Counted from the stretch's first letter, positions 52,504 to 61,095 are shown. The stretch is DNA of 64,000 nt from Ardenticatenaceae bacterium (GCA_020634455.1 JACKBQ010000002.1:1488001-1552000), one strand, 5' to 3'. Numbers and translations are program-made. Notes: generated by a model from the sequence alone, not told the origin.

Positions 52504-55500
52504 CTAATCATCCAACTTTTCCGCCCGGTACCAGTGACCGCCAATTGGGTGAATGAGCGCAAGCCAAGTATCGTACCCATCGACACGACCTGAGGCATCT
52601 CGCGTGAAGACAACAATACTGCCATCTCCAAGAAAGACAAATTCTGATGCACCAGTTGGTACTAAAATAAACGTTTCGCTTGTCTGTTCAATAAATACTT
52701 TTAATGTGCCATCCTCAATATAGTAATATAAGTCGAATTCCCAAGGTCCCTCCAGATAATGCCCTTCATATTCAGCCAGAACAAATGGATCGACAGGGTA
52801 GACCTCTTCTGATTCAATGAAGAGTGAATAATCACCTTCAAACGCATCCAAAAAGCTACGCGCCTGAATTTGGTAAACGCCATCTTCAGGGAGCACCACA
52901 GCATTAATTCGGGCGTCAGATAATGTTGCACCGTCTTCGTTTGAGCTATCATTCCCCCGGCCAAGCAATGATCCGTTAGGGGCAGTGATGATTAGCAACG
53001 GATCAAGTAAACCTGCATCATACCAATCAAATATCGATCCAATACTATCGTGCGAAGGATTATCAGCCTGCATGTGAAGGTTAAGCATCTCGCCTGCCTG
53101 TCCCTCATAAAGCCAGATATCGAACTGATCCCGCACCAGGCTGCCTCGATTCTCGCCTACAACTGCTTCATATTCAGGATATATAGGCGGTGACAAATCC
53201 AGAGGAGCGGCAGTTGGAGACGACTCATTTGCGTTAGACACGGTCTGAATGGATGCTGTCGTTTCTTGCACGATGTTTATTAAATCGGCCGTTGTTGCCT
53301 GTGCAATATCTCCTTCACACAAAGGCAAAATACGGTATGTTTCCCTTTCTAAACAGCTCAATTCGCGGAGGTATCTGTTTTCTTGCAGCCAGGAAATTAG
53401 CTCCGCTGGCGATGGTTCTCCCAATTGCCATTTGATTATTGAGCCATCCAAAGAAGCAGACAAAGCTGTCTGGCCATCAGGGCTTAACACCACCCAAAAT
53501 CCTTTCGAAGCAAAATGGCGAATTATATTTCCTGTTGACATATCCCAAACATAAATACCGCCCTCAGGATCAATTGACACAAATGTTTGCTGGTTTGGGC
53601 TTATATCCACATTTGTTATGCGGGTAAGATGGCCAATAAACTGCTTAACAGATACGCCAGTTTCCAAATCCCAGAGAAAAATGTCTGAATAATCTGTTGA
53701 TAGTAACTGCGATCCATCACTGCTAAAGCTCAATGCAGATGCACCAAGCGCAAAATAGTTTATATTTCCAGTCAGGCTACTCAACCGTTTAATCTGTTGG
53801 CCCGTAGCTAAATCCCAAATAATGACGCTGCCATCCCAGGCTGCTGTGGCTGCCATTTGGTCACCAGGGAAAAAGGCCACATCATCAATGCCTCTACCCT
53901 CCGTATGGCCAGCCAATCGTTGTAAAATATTGCCTGTTTGCAAATCCCAATAAATGACCTGGTTGTCTATTGAAACTGAAAGCGCGTAGTTACCATCACT
54001 GCTAATATCTACCGCTGTGACCCCTCCTGAATGAGCCTCCAGGCGCATGAGTTGGCTACCACTGCTTAAATCCCACAAAGTCAAGCTACCATCAGTTGAA
54101 GCAGTTAAAGCTCCCTGGCTGTCAGGAGTAAAGACAATATCATTGATGCCTTCATCATCTCCAAAGAATTGGTCTAGCAATTCTCCCGTTTCGTAATTCC
54201 ATAGCGTCAACCCATTTGATGATCGCGCAGTTAGATCCTGATCTAACCAGCTAGACGGGTAGGAAAGTTTACTACCTGTACCAGATAGTGCGTAAAGCCC
54301 GTCTGGGCTAATAGCTAAACTGGTACCGGCTGTATAATTTTCCTGAGAGTCGGTTGCCCATTGATCGAGTTGCCAATTGCTGGTCAAATCCCATATTGTA
54401 ACGGTTCCATCTACTGCAGTGGAAACCACCTCTTCATTGTTAATAAATGTCGCCCCCCAACTTTGCCCCACGTATCCATAAAACTGTTCTAAAATGCTGC
54501 CTGTAGCCAAATCCCACCAAATAACTAGCCCCCCTTCCCCACTGGAAAGAGCCGTTCGCCCATTTGGGCTAAAGGATACGGTGAGCGCTCTCCCTTCATG
54601 TCCTTTCAGTTGATGAATAAGTTCGCCTGTTTCCAAATTATATAAACGAACAATATTATCCTGATAAGCGGCCAAACCATACTTTCCATCAGGACTAACA
54701 TCTACGCCATTTACATCGGCTACACTGTCACCCAAATATCGGATGACTTCTTGCGTCTCAATATTCCACAGGATGAGCGGGTGTTCATTATTCAAATTAT
54801 TGCTACCCGCACCGACTAATGCCATACGCCCATCTGGACTTAGTGCCAATCGACGAATCCCCTGCTGATTGCCCTCTTCATTTGCCCCAAATTGGCTAAT
54901 TTCTTCACCTGAATTTAAATCCCAAAGGACAAGCTCACTAAAATCAGACAAGTTATTGATACCAAGTACCGCTTGGCTGCCGTCCGGCATAAAGGCTACA
55001 TCTCTAACATACCCGGTGTTTCCCTTTAATTGATGGACAATTTCCCCACTCTCAAAGTCCCACAGAATAGCGGAGCGATCATATGAGCCGGATAAGATAA
55101 AACGATCGTCTGGGCTAAAAGCAGCCGTAAAAACCTGCCCGGTATGCCCAACAAATTCTTTGACAATTTCGCCACTGTCTACGTCCCAAACTACAACGGT
55201 TCCATCTAACGCCCCTGAAACAAGATAGCTACCATCATGACTCACATTGATTTCTAAAAGCTCTTGTCCATAATCGATCCGTTGTTTAGCGCCTGGGGCA
55301 TATGCAAGATCAACTAACGTCCGCCAGGACGCTAATGGTGGGTTGTCAATACCGTTCGCTGCCAGGGCAAGCAGTACTCCTAACTCTCGGTTACCTTCAT
55401 CAAACACCTGCCTGGCATTGGCCGCCAAAGAGAGGCTGTACGACTCCAAAGCATTCCGTTCGCTTGCCTGAGCCAATTCCAACTGCTCGCCAGCCACAGC

Positions 55501-58440
55501 TTCGGCCGTGGCCCGGAAATCGGCTTCCGTTTGTGCCGCCGCACGCTCGGTTTCCGCTTCAGCTTCGCGCGTTGCGGCTAAACTTGCGTTCGTTATGGCA
55601 TCAGCCTCATTCGTGGCCGCAAGGTTCAGGTTGGTCAATGCTTCGGCCGCGCGGGACGCGGCCAAATTTGCATTATTGTTGGAGGAGTTGGCAAAGCTGG
55701 TAGCCAGCACGGCCAAAATCGCCGCCACAATCAATGCCCCCGTCAAAAACAAGGCTCGCTGACGCAAAGAGCGGGCAGATTGCGCCTGCTCCTCGGCTCG
55801 CTGGCTTTGTTCTTGGGCCAACTGCTGGGCCGTTTCCAGCTCCCGCTGGCGGCGGGCTTCTTCGGCGGCATGGCGTTCGTCCCGCGCGGCAATGCTGGTT
55901 TGCAAATAATGCTGCTCGTCTAGCGTCAGCGCCACGGTGGTAGCCTCGGCCCACGCTTCAAAGCTGGTCAGGCGGCTGCCGCGCAGCAGGTAGCTGCCGT
56001 CCTGATCGTTGTCGTGCCACTGCCGGGCTGCTTGGGCCAGCAAACGCTGCCGCCGCACATCTTCACGGCTTTCTTGCAGCCAGTTACGCAGGCGAGGCCA
56101 CTCACGCAGCAGCGCCTCATGCGCCACCTCCACCGTTGGCCCGCGCGTAATCGAATCGTGGTCAAAGGTGAGCAAGCGGCGCCTGCCGTATTCGGTAATC
56201 GGTGTTCGGTAGTCAGTAATCGGTAATCGGGGTTCGGTAATCGGTTCACTGTTTACCGATAACCGTTCACCGTTCACCGACAACGCTTCCAGTTCGGTCA
56301 ACGGCACACGGCGACGGGTATCTTCCACACCTTCACCCAGCGTCACCAAACGCAAAAAGAGCTGGCGGGTGGCAGCTTGTTCTGCCGCAGAAAGCTGGTT
56401 GAAGATTTCGTCGGCGCGGCTGGCTAATGCGCCGGTTACGCCGCCCGTTGCCCGGTATTCTTCCAGCTTAATGACCTGGCCTTGGCGCTGGGCAAATAGT
56501 TCCGTGAGGGCATATTGCAACAGCGGCAGCATCCCCGGTTGGCTGCCCACATCCTGGATAATCGTGGCGACCAGCTCTGGAGACAGACTCATGCCCAAAT
56601 TTTCTACGGGCTGGGCAATGGCGCGGGTCAGTTCATCGGGAGTTAGCGGCAGGATGAGGGCCAGCCGCTGCTGGAGCAGTTCGCCAAAGTCTACATATTG
56701 CAACGGCCGATCTGTGAAATCGGCTCGCAAAGTCAGGATAATGCGTAAACGGGAGCGGGGGTCGAGAACGGCCGTTACCAATCCCTGCAAAAACTGCTCC
56801 CGTACCGCCTCCTCTTCAACCAGGGTAAACAGCTCCTCAAACTGGTCAATCAACAGCACCAGTTCGGTGGCGTCATCGTTGGGCAGGCAGCGGTGGACGG
56901 CACGGAGCAAACCGCGCGACCCCTCCTGGAGCTGCGTCAGCAGGCTGTCTGGCGGATTGACGGCAATGCGCAGCAGCGCCGCTTCCAACTCCTCCCACGG
57001 CTGGCTGCCCGGCGTCATGTCCACAATGAACCAATCGTCGGAACCAGGCAGGCCGCCCCGGCGCAGGGCAGGCAGCAGCCCCGCCTTCACCAACGATGAT
57101 TTGCCGCTGCCGCTGGGCCCAACCACCGCCACAAATCGCTCCAGGTCGCTGCCATCGGACAGCTTGCTCAACAGCTCCTGCACCAGCGTTTCGCGGCCAA
57201 AAAAGTTGTCGGCGTCCGATTCGGTGAACGCCTGCAAGCCTCGGTACGGATTCTCCAGAGCGGCAATTTCCTGGGGCGTTAGCGGCAGCGGCGCTGCGTC
57301 CAAATCGGATACTGGCACATCCAATTCCAGCATTGTGGGAGCCAGCACCATTTCTAACTGTGCCAGCAAGCCGCTCATGTCCGGGAAACGGTCGCCAGGC
57401 TCTTTGGCCGTAGCGCGGTTGATCAATGCTTCTAAAGCGGGTGGCAAACTGGGGCTTAGATTGAGCAATGAAGGGACTGGCTCATTCAAATGCTGCTGCA
57501 AAAAGGCAAGTGGGGTTGGGCCGGGGAACGCTTTGCGGCCGGTGAGCATCTCGAACAAAAGTAAGCCGAAGCAGTAGATGTCGCTAGACGGCCGTATCGG
57601 TTCATTTTGAATTTGCTCGGGTGAAATATAGGCGGGCGAGCCAATGAGCGCCCCATTTTCAGTGAGATTAGCATCCCCCACCAAATCCAGGCTTTTGGCA
57701 ATGCCAAAATCGCCCAGATACGCATTTTGCGCCTCATCCAGCAGCACGTTGGCCGGCTTGATGTCCCGGTGAATCACGTTGTTGGCATGGGCGACGGCCA
57801 GCGCCGTACCCACCTGCCGCACCATCCGGTGAAAAACATCCAGCGGCAGCGGGCCATTGGCCAACAGCTTGTCCAAACTGCCCGCCCGCAGCAGCCGCAT
57901 GATCAGGTACGCCGCATTCGGCTCCCGCCAATAATCATACAGGGGCACAATGTGGGGATGCTCCAGCCGGGCCACCAAATGCGCCTCTGCCTCAAAGCGG
58001 CGAATAAACGTAGGATGGTTGGCATAACGCGGCAAGATAATCTTCACCGCTACGTCTCGCTGCACCGAAGGCTGCACGGCCCGGTACACCACGCCAAAGC
58101 CGCCAGACCCAATCAGCTCGCCAAGCTGGAACCCTTTCACTGCCCGGCCGCTCAAATCATCCAGACCAATTTCGGCCGCCGAAGGTGACGGTGTGGGAAT
58201 GGGTGTGGGTTTGCTTTCCTGCCGCGCCAGCCGGATGAAGGCTAGCTGTTCACCCTCTGGAATATCCAAAGCCAGGGCCAATAACTCTGCCAGTTGCACA
58301 GACGGCCGTAAACTGTCCCCCTCCAGCTTGCGAATGGTAATTGGGGCACAGCCCGCCCGCCGCGCCAGCTCAGCCTGCGTCAAGCCAAGCAGAGACCGCC
58401 GTTCGCGTAAAATCTCCCCGAAAGTTGGTGCTTGCGTCAT
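52504..58440 (-). CDS. giant HTH - Ser/Thr kinase - STAND ATPase - WD40 - PPC-like protein
   Basis: 1978 residues. Order: XRE-type HTH (1-75). Ser/Thr kinase (about 103-365) with GSGGFG at 110-115, AVK Lys-133, HRDIKPAN near 224 and DFG near 244. nSTAND1-type ATPase starting NPYRGLQAF near 397 with Walker A GPSGSGKSS at 441-449. Coiled Ala/Glu/Asn-rich stretch with one transmembrane helix near 895-915. About 14 WD40 repeats (about 1050-1650). C-terminal PPC-like beta domain (about 1770-1910). All kinase catalytic residues are present. An in-frame GGTAATCGG repeat sits at residues 720-751. The WD40 half contains no ACGGCCGT motif. It is a probable signalling switch; the input is unknown. Confidence 0.92.
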   Translation of the reverse strand: MTQAPTFGEILRERRSLLGLTQAELARRAGCAPITIRKLEGDSLRPSVQLAELLALALDIPEGEQLAFIRLARQESKPTPIPTPSPSAAEIGLDDLSGRAVKGFQLGELIGSGGFGVVYRAVQPSVQRDVAVKIILPRYANHPTFIRRFEAEAHLVARLEHPHIVPLYDYWREPNAAYLIMRLLRAGSLDKLLANGPLPLDVFHRMVRQVGTALAVAHANNVIHRDIKPANVLLDEAQNAYLGDFGIAKSLDLVGDANLTENGALIGSPAYISPEQIQNEPIRPSSDIYCFGLLLFEMLTGRKAFPGPTPLAFLQQHLNEPVPSLLNLSPSLPPALEALINRATAKEPGDRFPDMSGLLAQLEMVLAPTMLELDVPVSDLDAAPLPLTPQEIAALENPYRGLQAFTESDADNFFGRETLVQELLSKLSDGSDLERFVAVVGPSGSGKSSLVKAGLLPALRRGGLPGSDDWFIVDMTPGSQPWEELEAALLRIAVNPPDSLLTQLQEGSRGLLRAVHRCLPNDDATELVLLIDQFEELFTLVEEEAVREQFLQGLVTAVLDPRSRLRIILTLRADFTDRPLQYVDFGELLQQRLALILPLTPDELTRAIAQPVENLGMSLSPELVATIIQDVGSQPGMLPLLQYALTELFAQRQGQVIKLEEYRATGGVTGALASRADEIFNQLSAAEQAATRQLFLRLVTLGEGVEDTRRRVPLTELEALSVNGERLSVNSEPITEPRLPITDYRTPITEYGRRRLLTFDHDSITRGPTVEVAHEALLREWPRLRNWLQESREDVRRQRLLAQAARQWHDNDQDGSYLLRGSRLTSFEAWAEATTVALTLDEQHYLQTSIAARDERHAAEEARRQRELETAQQLAQEQSQRAEEQAQSARSLRQRALFLTGALIVAAILAVLATSFANSSNNNANLAASRAAEALTNLNLAATNEADAITNASLAATREAEAETERAAAQTEADFRATAEAVAGEQLELAQASERNALESYSLSLAANARQVFDEGNRELGVLLALAANGIDNPPLASWRTLVDLAYAPGAKQRIDYGQELLEINVSHDGSYLVSGALDGTVVVWDVDSGEIVKEFVGHTGQVFTAAFSPDDRFILSGSYDRSAILWDFESGEIVHQLKGNTGYVRDVAFMPDGSQAVLGINNLSDFSELVLWDLNSGEEISQFGANEEGNQQGIRRLALSPDGRMALVGAGSNNLNNEHPLILWNIETQEVIRYLGDSVADVNGVDVSPDGKYGLAAYQDNIVRLYNLETGELIHQLKGHEGRALTVSFSPNGRTALSSGEGGLVIWWDLATGSILEQFYGYVGQSWGATFINNEEVVSTAVDGTVTIWDLTSNWQLDQWATDSQENYTAGTSLAISPDGLYALSGTGSKLSYPSSWLDQDLTARSSNGLTLWNYETGELLDQFFGDDEGINDIVFTPDSQGALTASTDGSLTLWDLSSGSQLMRLEAHSGGVTAVDISSDGNYALSVSIDNQVIYWDLQTGNILQRLAGHTEGRGIDDVAFFPGDQMAATAAWDGSVIIWDLATGQQIKRLSSLTGNINYFALGASALSFSSDGSQLLSTDYSDIFLWDLETGVSVKQFIGHLTRITNVDISPNQQTFVSIDPEGGIYVWDMSTGNIIRHFASKGFWVVLSPDGQTALSASLDGSIIKWQLGEPSPAELISWLQENRYLRELSCLERETYRILPLCEGDIAQATTADLINIVQETTASIQTVSNANESSPTAAPLDLSPPIYPEYEAVVGENRGSLVRDQFDIWLYEGQAGEMLNLHMQADNPSHDSIGSIFDWYDAGLLDPLLIITAPNGSLLGRGNDSSNEDGATLSDARINAVVLPEDGVYQIQARSFLDAFEGDYSLFIESEEVYPVDPFVLAEYEGHYLEGPWEFDLYYYIEDGTLKVFIEQTSETFILVPTGASEFVFLGDGSIVVFTRDASGRVDGYDTWLALIHPIGGHWYRAEKLDD
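56190..56282. repeat. in-frame GGTAATCGG-family repeat inside the STAND ATPase
   Basis: 93 bases of TTCGGTAATCGG units followed by complementary TTTACCGATAACC and TTCACCG units, the same family as the junctions at 36784, 42761 and 43884. On the coding strand it reads LSVNGERLSVNSE then LPITDYRTPITEYG. It lies just before RRLLTFDHDSITRGPTVEVAHEAL, a conserved STAND segment. Confidence 0.85.
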
Positions 58441-58689
58441 CAGCTTTTTTCCTCATGGATTGAATCTGTTTCGCTGCTAAGATTTTGGCTGCGTTGAGAA
58501 ACCTGGTACTTATTCTGCTATTTTACAATAACTAAAACCTATTGAAAACAAAAGCATCGCTTATTTTTGAGCTTGTATCTGTTTTGTATCGCCTCAAAAG
58601 CCGTCAAAAATTAATTTCTCCTCAATTTGTGCCAGCTTCGCCTCTTGGCTTCTATAATCAAGCGCAAATCACCTGCAAAGGAGCAACCG
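58441..58689. promoter_or_regulatory. divergent promoter region of the giant kinase and the selenoprotein
   Basis: 249 AT-rich bases. On the plus strand TATAAT at 58653-58658 is a clear -10 box; TTGTGC at 58627-58632 is a poor -35 at 20 bases. AAAGGAG at 58677-58683 is the ribosome binding site for ATG 58690. No specific promoter was recognised for the minus-strand gene. Confidence 0.55.
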
Positions 58690-59154
58690 ATGAAACGACT
58701 TTGGACTTTTTTACTGTTTTTGTGTGGAACGGCCGTTTTCCTCCTAGCCTGCACCGATAACCAGGCAGCCGAAGCCGTGGTACCCACCGAACCGCCCCAG
58801 CCGACTGCTGATGTCACTCCCACGGAAACGGCCGTTGTGCTAGGGCTGACGCAAATCGGCCAGACAGGGCGACCGCAGCTGCTCAATGCCTACGCCAGTT
58901 GGTGATCTACCTGACGCGCGAATGCGCCTATCGTGAATAGGCTAGAACGTGAATTTGGGGATGAAATTGAGTTTTTTGTGTTAAATGTGGATCTGGTTGA
59001 AGCGCGGCGCTACATGGATGCGTACGCCATCCGCAGCCGCTCAACCTACGTGCTGCTGGACGGAGCTGGTGAAGAAGTCATGCGCTGGAGCGGACCACTC
59101 GATGAAAGCCTGGTAGCGGCTGAGTTGGCTAATTTTCTGGAAAATGGAGAATAA
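58690..59154 (+). CDS. thioredoxin-like lipoprotein with two in-frame TGA codons, predicted UxxU selenoprotein
   Basis: 154 residues if both TGA codons are read through. A lipoprotein signal ends in LLACTD. A Pro/Thr-rich linker follows, then a thioredoxin fold: RPQLLNAYASW, [TGA]-Ser-Thr-[TGA], RANAPIVNRLEREFG, IEFFVLNVD, RSRSTYVLLDGAGE (cis-Pro replaced by Ser-Thr). The two TGA codons at 58903-58905 and 58912-58914 are residues 72 and 75, exactly where WCxxC is expected, and the frame is otherwise open to a TAA. AAAGGAG lies 6 bases before the ATG and a TATAAT box upstream. A SECIS-like hairpin follows. TGA is an ordinary stop in neighbouring genes (for example 5023-5025). Alternatives: pseudogene or error, both unlikely to hit both cysteines. 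Confidence 0.78.
58926..58942 (+). promoter_or_regulatory. bacterial SECIS-like hairpin
   Basis: GCCTAT (58926-58931) and ATAGGC (58937-58942) form a 6-base-pair stem over the loop CGTGA. The loop has G as its second base. The loop begins 17 bases after the second TGA and 26 bases after the first, both inside the spacing usually given for bacterial SECIS elements. A second small hairpin, GCGC-GAAT-GCGC at 58916-58927, overlaps it. Confidence 0.65.
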
Positions 59155-59190
59155 AAGACATTATCGAAATTAACGTTATGTCAAAAAATC

Positions 59191-59249
59191 ATCCACAGAT
59201 TACACAGATTTCGCAGATTAATGGCTAAAAATCTGTGTAATCTGTGGAT
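59191..59249. repeat. CCACAGATTACACAGATT-family inverted repeat
   Basis: Two 21-base arms at 59191-59211 and 59229-59249 are perfect reverse complements, built on ATCCACAGATTACACAG. The loop is 17 bases. It lies 36 bases after the selenoprotein stop codon. Confidence 0.85.
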
Positions 59250-59289
59250 CAGTTCTTATTTCCAAATATTGTCTAATGATTGAAGGTAT

Positions 59290-59328
59290 GGGACGGCCGT
59301 TTGCAAACGGCCGTCCCGTTGCTTTTTT
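59290..59328. terminator. terminator with a 28-base perfect palindrome made of ACGGCCGT units
   Basis: The palindrome at 59290-59317 begins GGGACGGCCGTTTG and is followed by its complement and then, on the plus strand, GTTGCTTTTTTA. It should end plus-strand transcription from the selenoprotein gene and lies just past the convergent LysM gene stop. Confidence 0.8.
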
Positions 59329-59971
59329 ATTCCGTGGTCGTTATCACATCGTGCGCTGGCACAATGATTTTGTCTGCGGCCAACAATGGCCCTGGGTTTA
59401 CTCGCTGAAGAATAACGGCCGTTGTGCCAAATCGTTCGGCCAAGCCAAACCAGGTATCACCAAAAGCGACCGTGTATTCAGCCACACACGGCGTGCCATG
59501 CGCTTCGCCCAGGCTGCCTACATTGGGTATCGTAAGCATCATACCGGGCAGCAGCCAATTGGGGTTTGCTAACTGCGGATTAGCCTGGAGAACGGCCGTA
59601 TATTCCGTGCCATAACAACGTGCAATCTGCACCAGCCAATCCCCCGCCTGAACCTGATGCTGTACGGTGGAACCGGGTTGCAGAACGGCCGTGTTCCCCG
59701 GTTCGGCCACCGGTACTTCAACTACTTCTACCACCACTTCTTCAGCGACTTCAGGTTCTGCCGCTTCAACCACTGGCTCAGCAATCTCACTTTCAGTCGG
59801 TACAGATCCTTCTAAAATCTCAATTGGCTGGTCGTTAGCACCTTCACCTGCGGGATCATTAACAGTTAGGGGGGCAACGGGCGCCGATGGCTGTGGCTCC
59901 TCCTGCTGGCAGCTCCCCAAAAACATGCCAAACCCAATAAGTAAAACAAGCAAATATCTGGACTTTATCAT
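59327..59971 (-). CDS. LysM-domain lipoprotein
   Basis: 214 residues. A lipoprotein signal ends in FLGSCQQ. An acidic Glu/Val/Pro-rich linker follows (about 30-95), then two LysM-type repeats: QHQVQAGDWLVQIARCYGTEY through PGMMLTIPN, and AEYTVAFGDTWFGLAERFGTTA through ADKIIVPA. LysM binds N-acetylglucosamine polymers such as peptidoglycan. The start was set at 59971 because GGAGGAG lies directly upstream and the lipobox fits. It is convergent with the selenoprotein gene. Confidence 0.88.
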   Translation of the reverse strand: MIKSRYLLVLLIGFGMFLGSCQQEEPQPSAPVAPLTVNDPAGEGANDQPIEILEGSVPTESEIAEPVVEAAEPEVAEEVVVEVVEVPVAEPGNTAVLQPGSTVQHQVQAGDWLVQIARCYGTEYTAVLQANPQLANPNWLLPGMMLTIPNVGSLGEAHGTPCVAEYTVAFGDTWFGLAERFGTTAVILQRVNPGPLLAADKIIVPAHDVITTTE

Positions 59972-60019
59972 TTTCTCCTCCAAAAAGTATCCACACCAAT
60001 TGCCAGGCAACAGGTGCAA

Positions 60020-60337
60020 ACCAAAAAATTATTACCTTTTACGCCACGCCATGTAAAGCAAGGACTGGTTGAGCAAACCTCACAGAAATTTCCAATTGGT
60101 TTTCAAAGGATTTTCTGCGATTGGCTAAACTGACTTGATCGTCAGGAATTCTCTTTCGAGGAATGGGAAGTTCAGAATGAGATCATATCTTATCCAAAAA
60201 ACGGAAAAGACCAAATTTCAAAACACATACCGCGATAGTTCATGGTAAGAAAACCATAAGACACGCTGTAAGGATGCGATCATACTATGAGCATCAGGAA
60301 AGCACTGTAGACCGATCATCACTGGGGTATATAAAGA
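60020..60337. other. 318-base AT-rich region without a gene
   Basis: No coding potential seen. Small hairpins are present: ATGGT-AAGAAA-ACCAT at 60241-60256, and GATGC pairing with GCATC near 60274-60296. It probably holds divergent promoters for the LysM gene and the sugar transferase. The hairpins did not match a riboswitch that I know. Confidence 0.35.
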
Positions 60338-61033
60338 ATGACACCTGTAGCAACCAAGTCCACAATCAAGCAAGTCACGCAGAAAAGCATCAGCATTACA
60401 CGTCTGCCCGCCATGCAGCGCAATGCCCAACAGTCCAATCGGCGGCTGAAAGCCTTACTCGATTATGCAATTGTCATTCCAACTTTGCTGCTCATTTGGC
60501 CACTGTTTTTAATTTTGGCCATTGCCGTTAAGCTGGATTCCCCTGGGCCAATTATTCACCGTCGGCGTGTTTTGGGACGAGACGGCCGTATCTTCGATGC
60601 CTTCAAATTCCGCACCATGTATGTAAACGGCGATGAAATTTTGGCACAGTATCCCAAACTCAAAGCGGAACTGAACCAAAACTACAAGCTAAAGTGCGAC
60701 CCGCGCGTAACCCGTGTTGGCACCTTCTTGCGCAAGTTCAGCCTGGATGAGCTGCCCCAACTGTTTAACGTTCTGGCTCAAGACATGTCCATTATTGGCC
60801 CACGTATCATTGCACCAGATGAAATTACCAAGTACGGGCAATGGGGTCCAACCTTACTCACTGTTATGCCTGGGCTCACCGGTTTGTGGCAAGTAAGCGG
60901 CCGTTCTAACACCTCTTACGATGACCGCGTAAAACTCGACATGCAATACATTGATGACTGGTCAATCTTCCTGGACATCAAAATTTTGTTCAAAACCATC
61001 CCCGCCGTTATGAAAGGTGATGGCGCATATTAA
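60338..61033 (+). CDS. polyprenyl-phosphate sugar-1-phosphate transferase (WbaP/WcaJ core)
   Basis: 231 residues. One N-terminal hydrophobic hairpin (about 45-67) is followed by the catalytic core: GPIIHRRRVLGRDGRIFDAFKFRTM, the DPRVTRVGTFLRKFSLDELPQLFNVL block, and MSIIGPRIIAPDE, then PGLTGLWQVSGR. It starts exopolysaccharide or O-glycan synthesis by loading a sugar phosphate onto undecaprenyl phosphate. The large N-terminal five-helix part of WcaJ is absent, which is normal for the monofunctional PglC/WbaP-core type. Terminator hairpins follow. Confidence 0.93.
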   Translation: MTPVATKSTIKQVTQKSISITRLPAMQRNAQQSNRRLKALLDYAIVIPTLLLIWPLFLILAIAVKLDSPGPIIHRRRVLGRDGRIFDAFKFRTMYVNGDEILAQYPKLKAELNQNYKLKCDPRVTRVGTFLRKFSLDELPQLFNVLAQDMSIIGPRIIAPDEITKYGQWGPTLLTVMPGLTGLWQVSGRSNTSYDDRVKLDMQYIDDWSIFLDIKILFKTIPAVMKGDGAY

Positions 61034-61068
61034 AGATTTCCAAATTCCCTGATTCCTCCCCCCAACCT

Positions 61069-61095
61069 GAAAACCTCCGCGCTGCGGAGGTTTTC
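61069..61095 (+). terminator. terminator of the sugar transferase gene
   Basis: GAAAACCTCCGC and GCGGAGGTTTTC pair over 12 bases with a 3-base loop, followed by a T-rich stretch. Confidence 0.75.

Noticed and set aside
58690..59154. Reading the locus as two separate genes or a pseudogene
   Set aside because: Both halves are in the same frame with only 27 bases between the last Trp codon and the next possible start. The only defects are two TGA codons exactly at the CxxC positions, and a SECIS-like hairpin follows. Decay would show other lesions.
60180..60337. c-di-GMP or other riboswitch before the sugar transferase
   Set aside because: Small hairpins are present, but the conserved GEMM core bases could not be found; kept only as an unassigned region.
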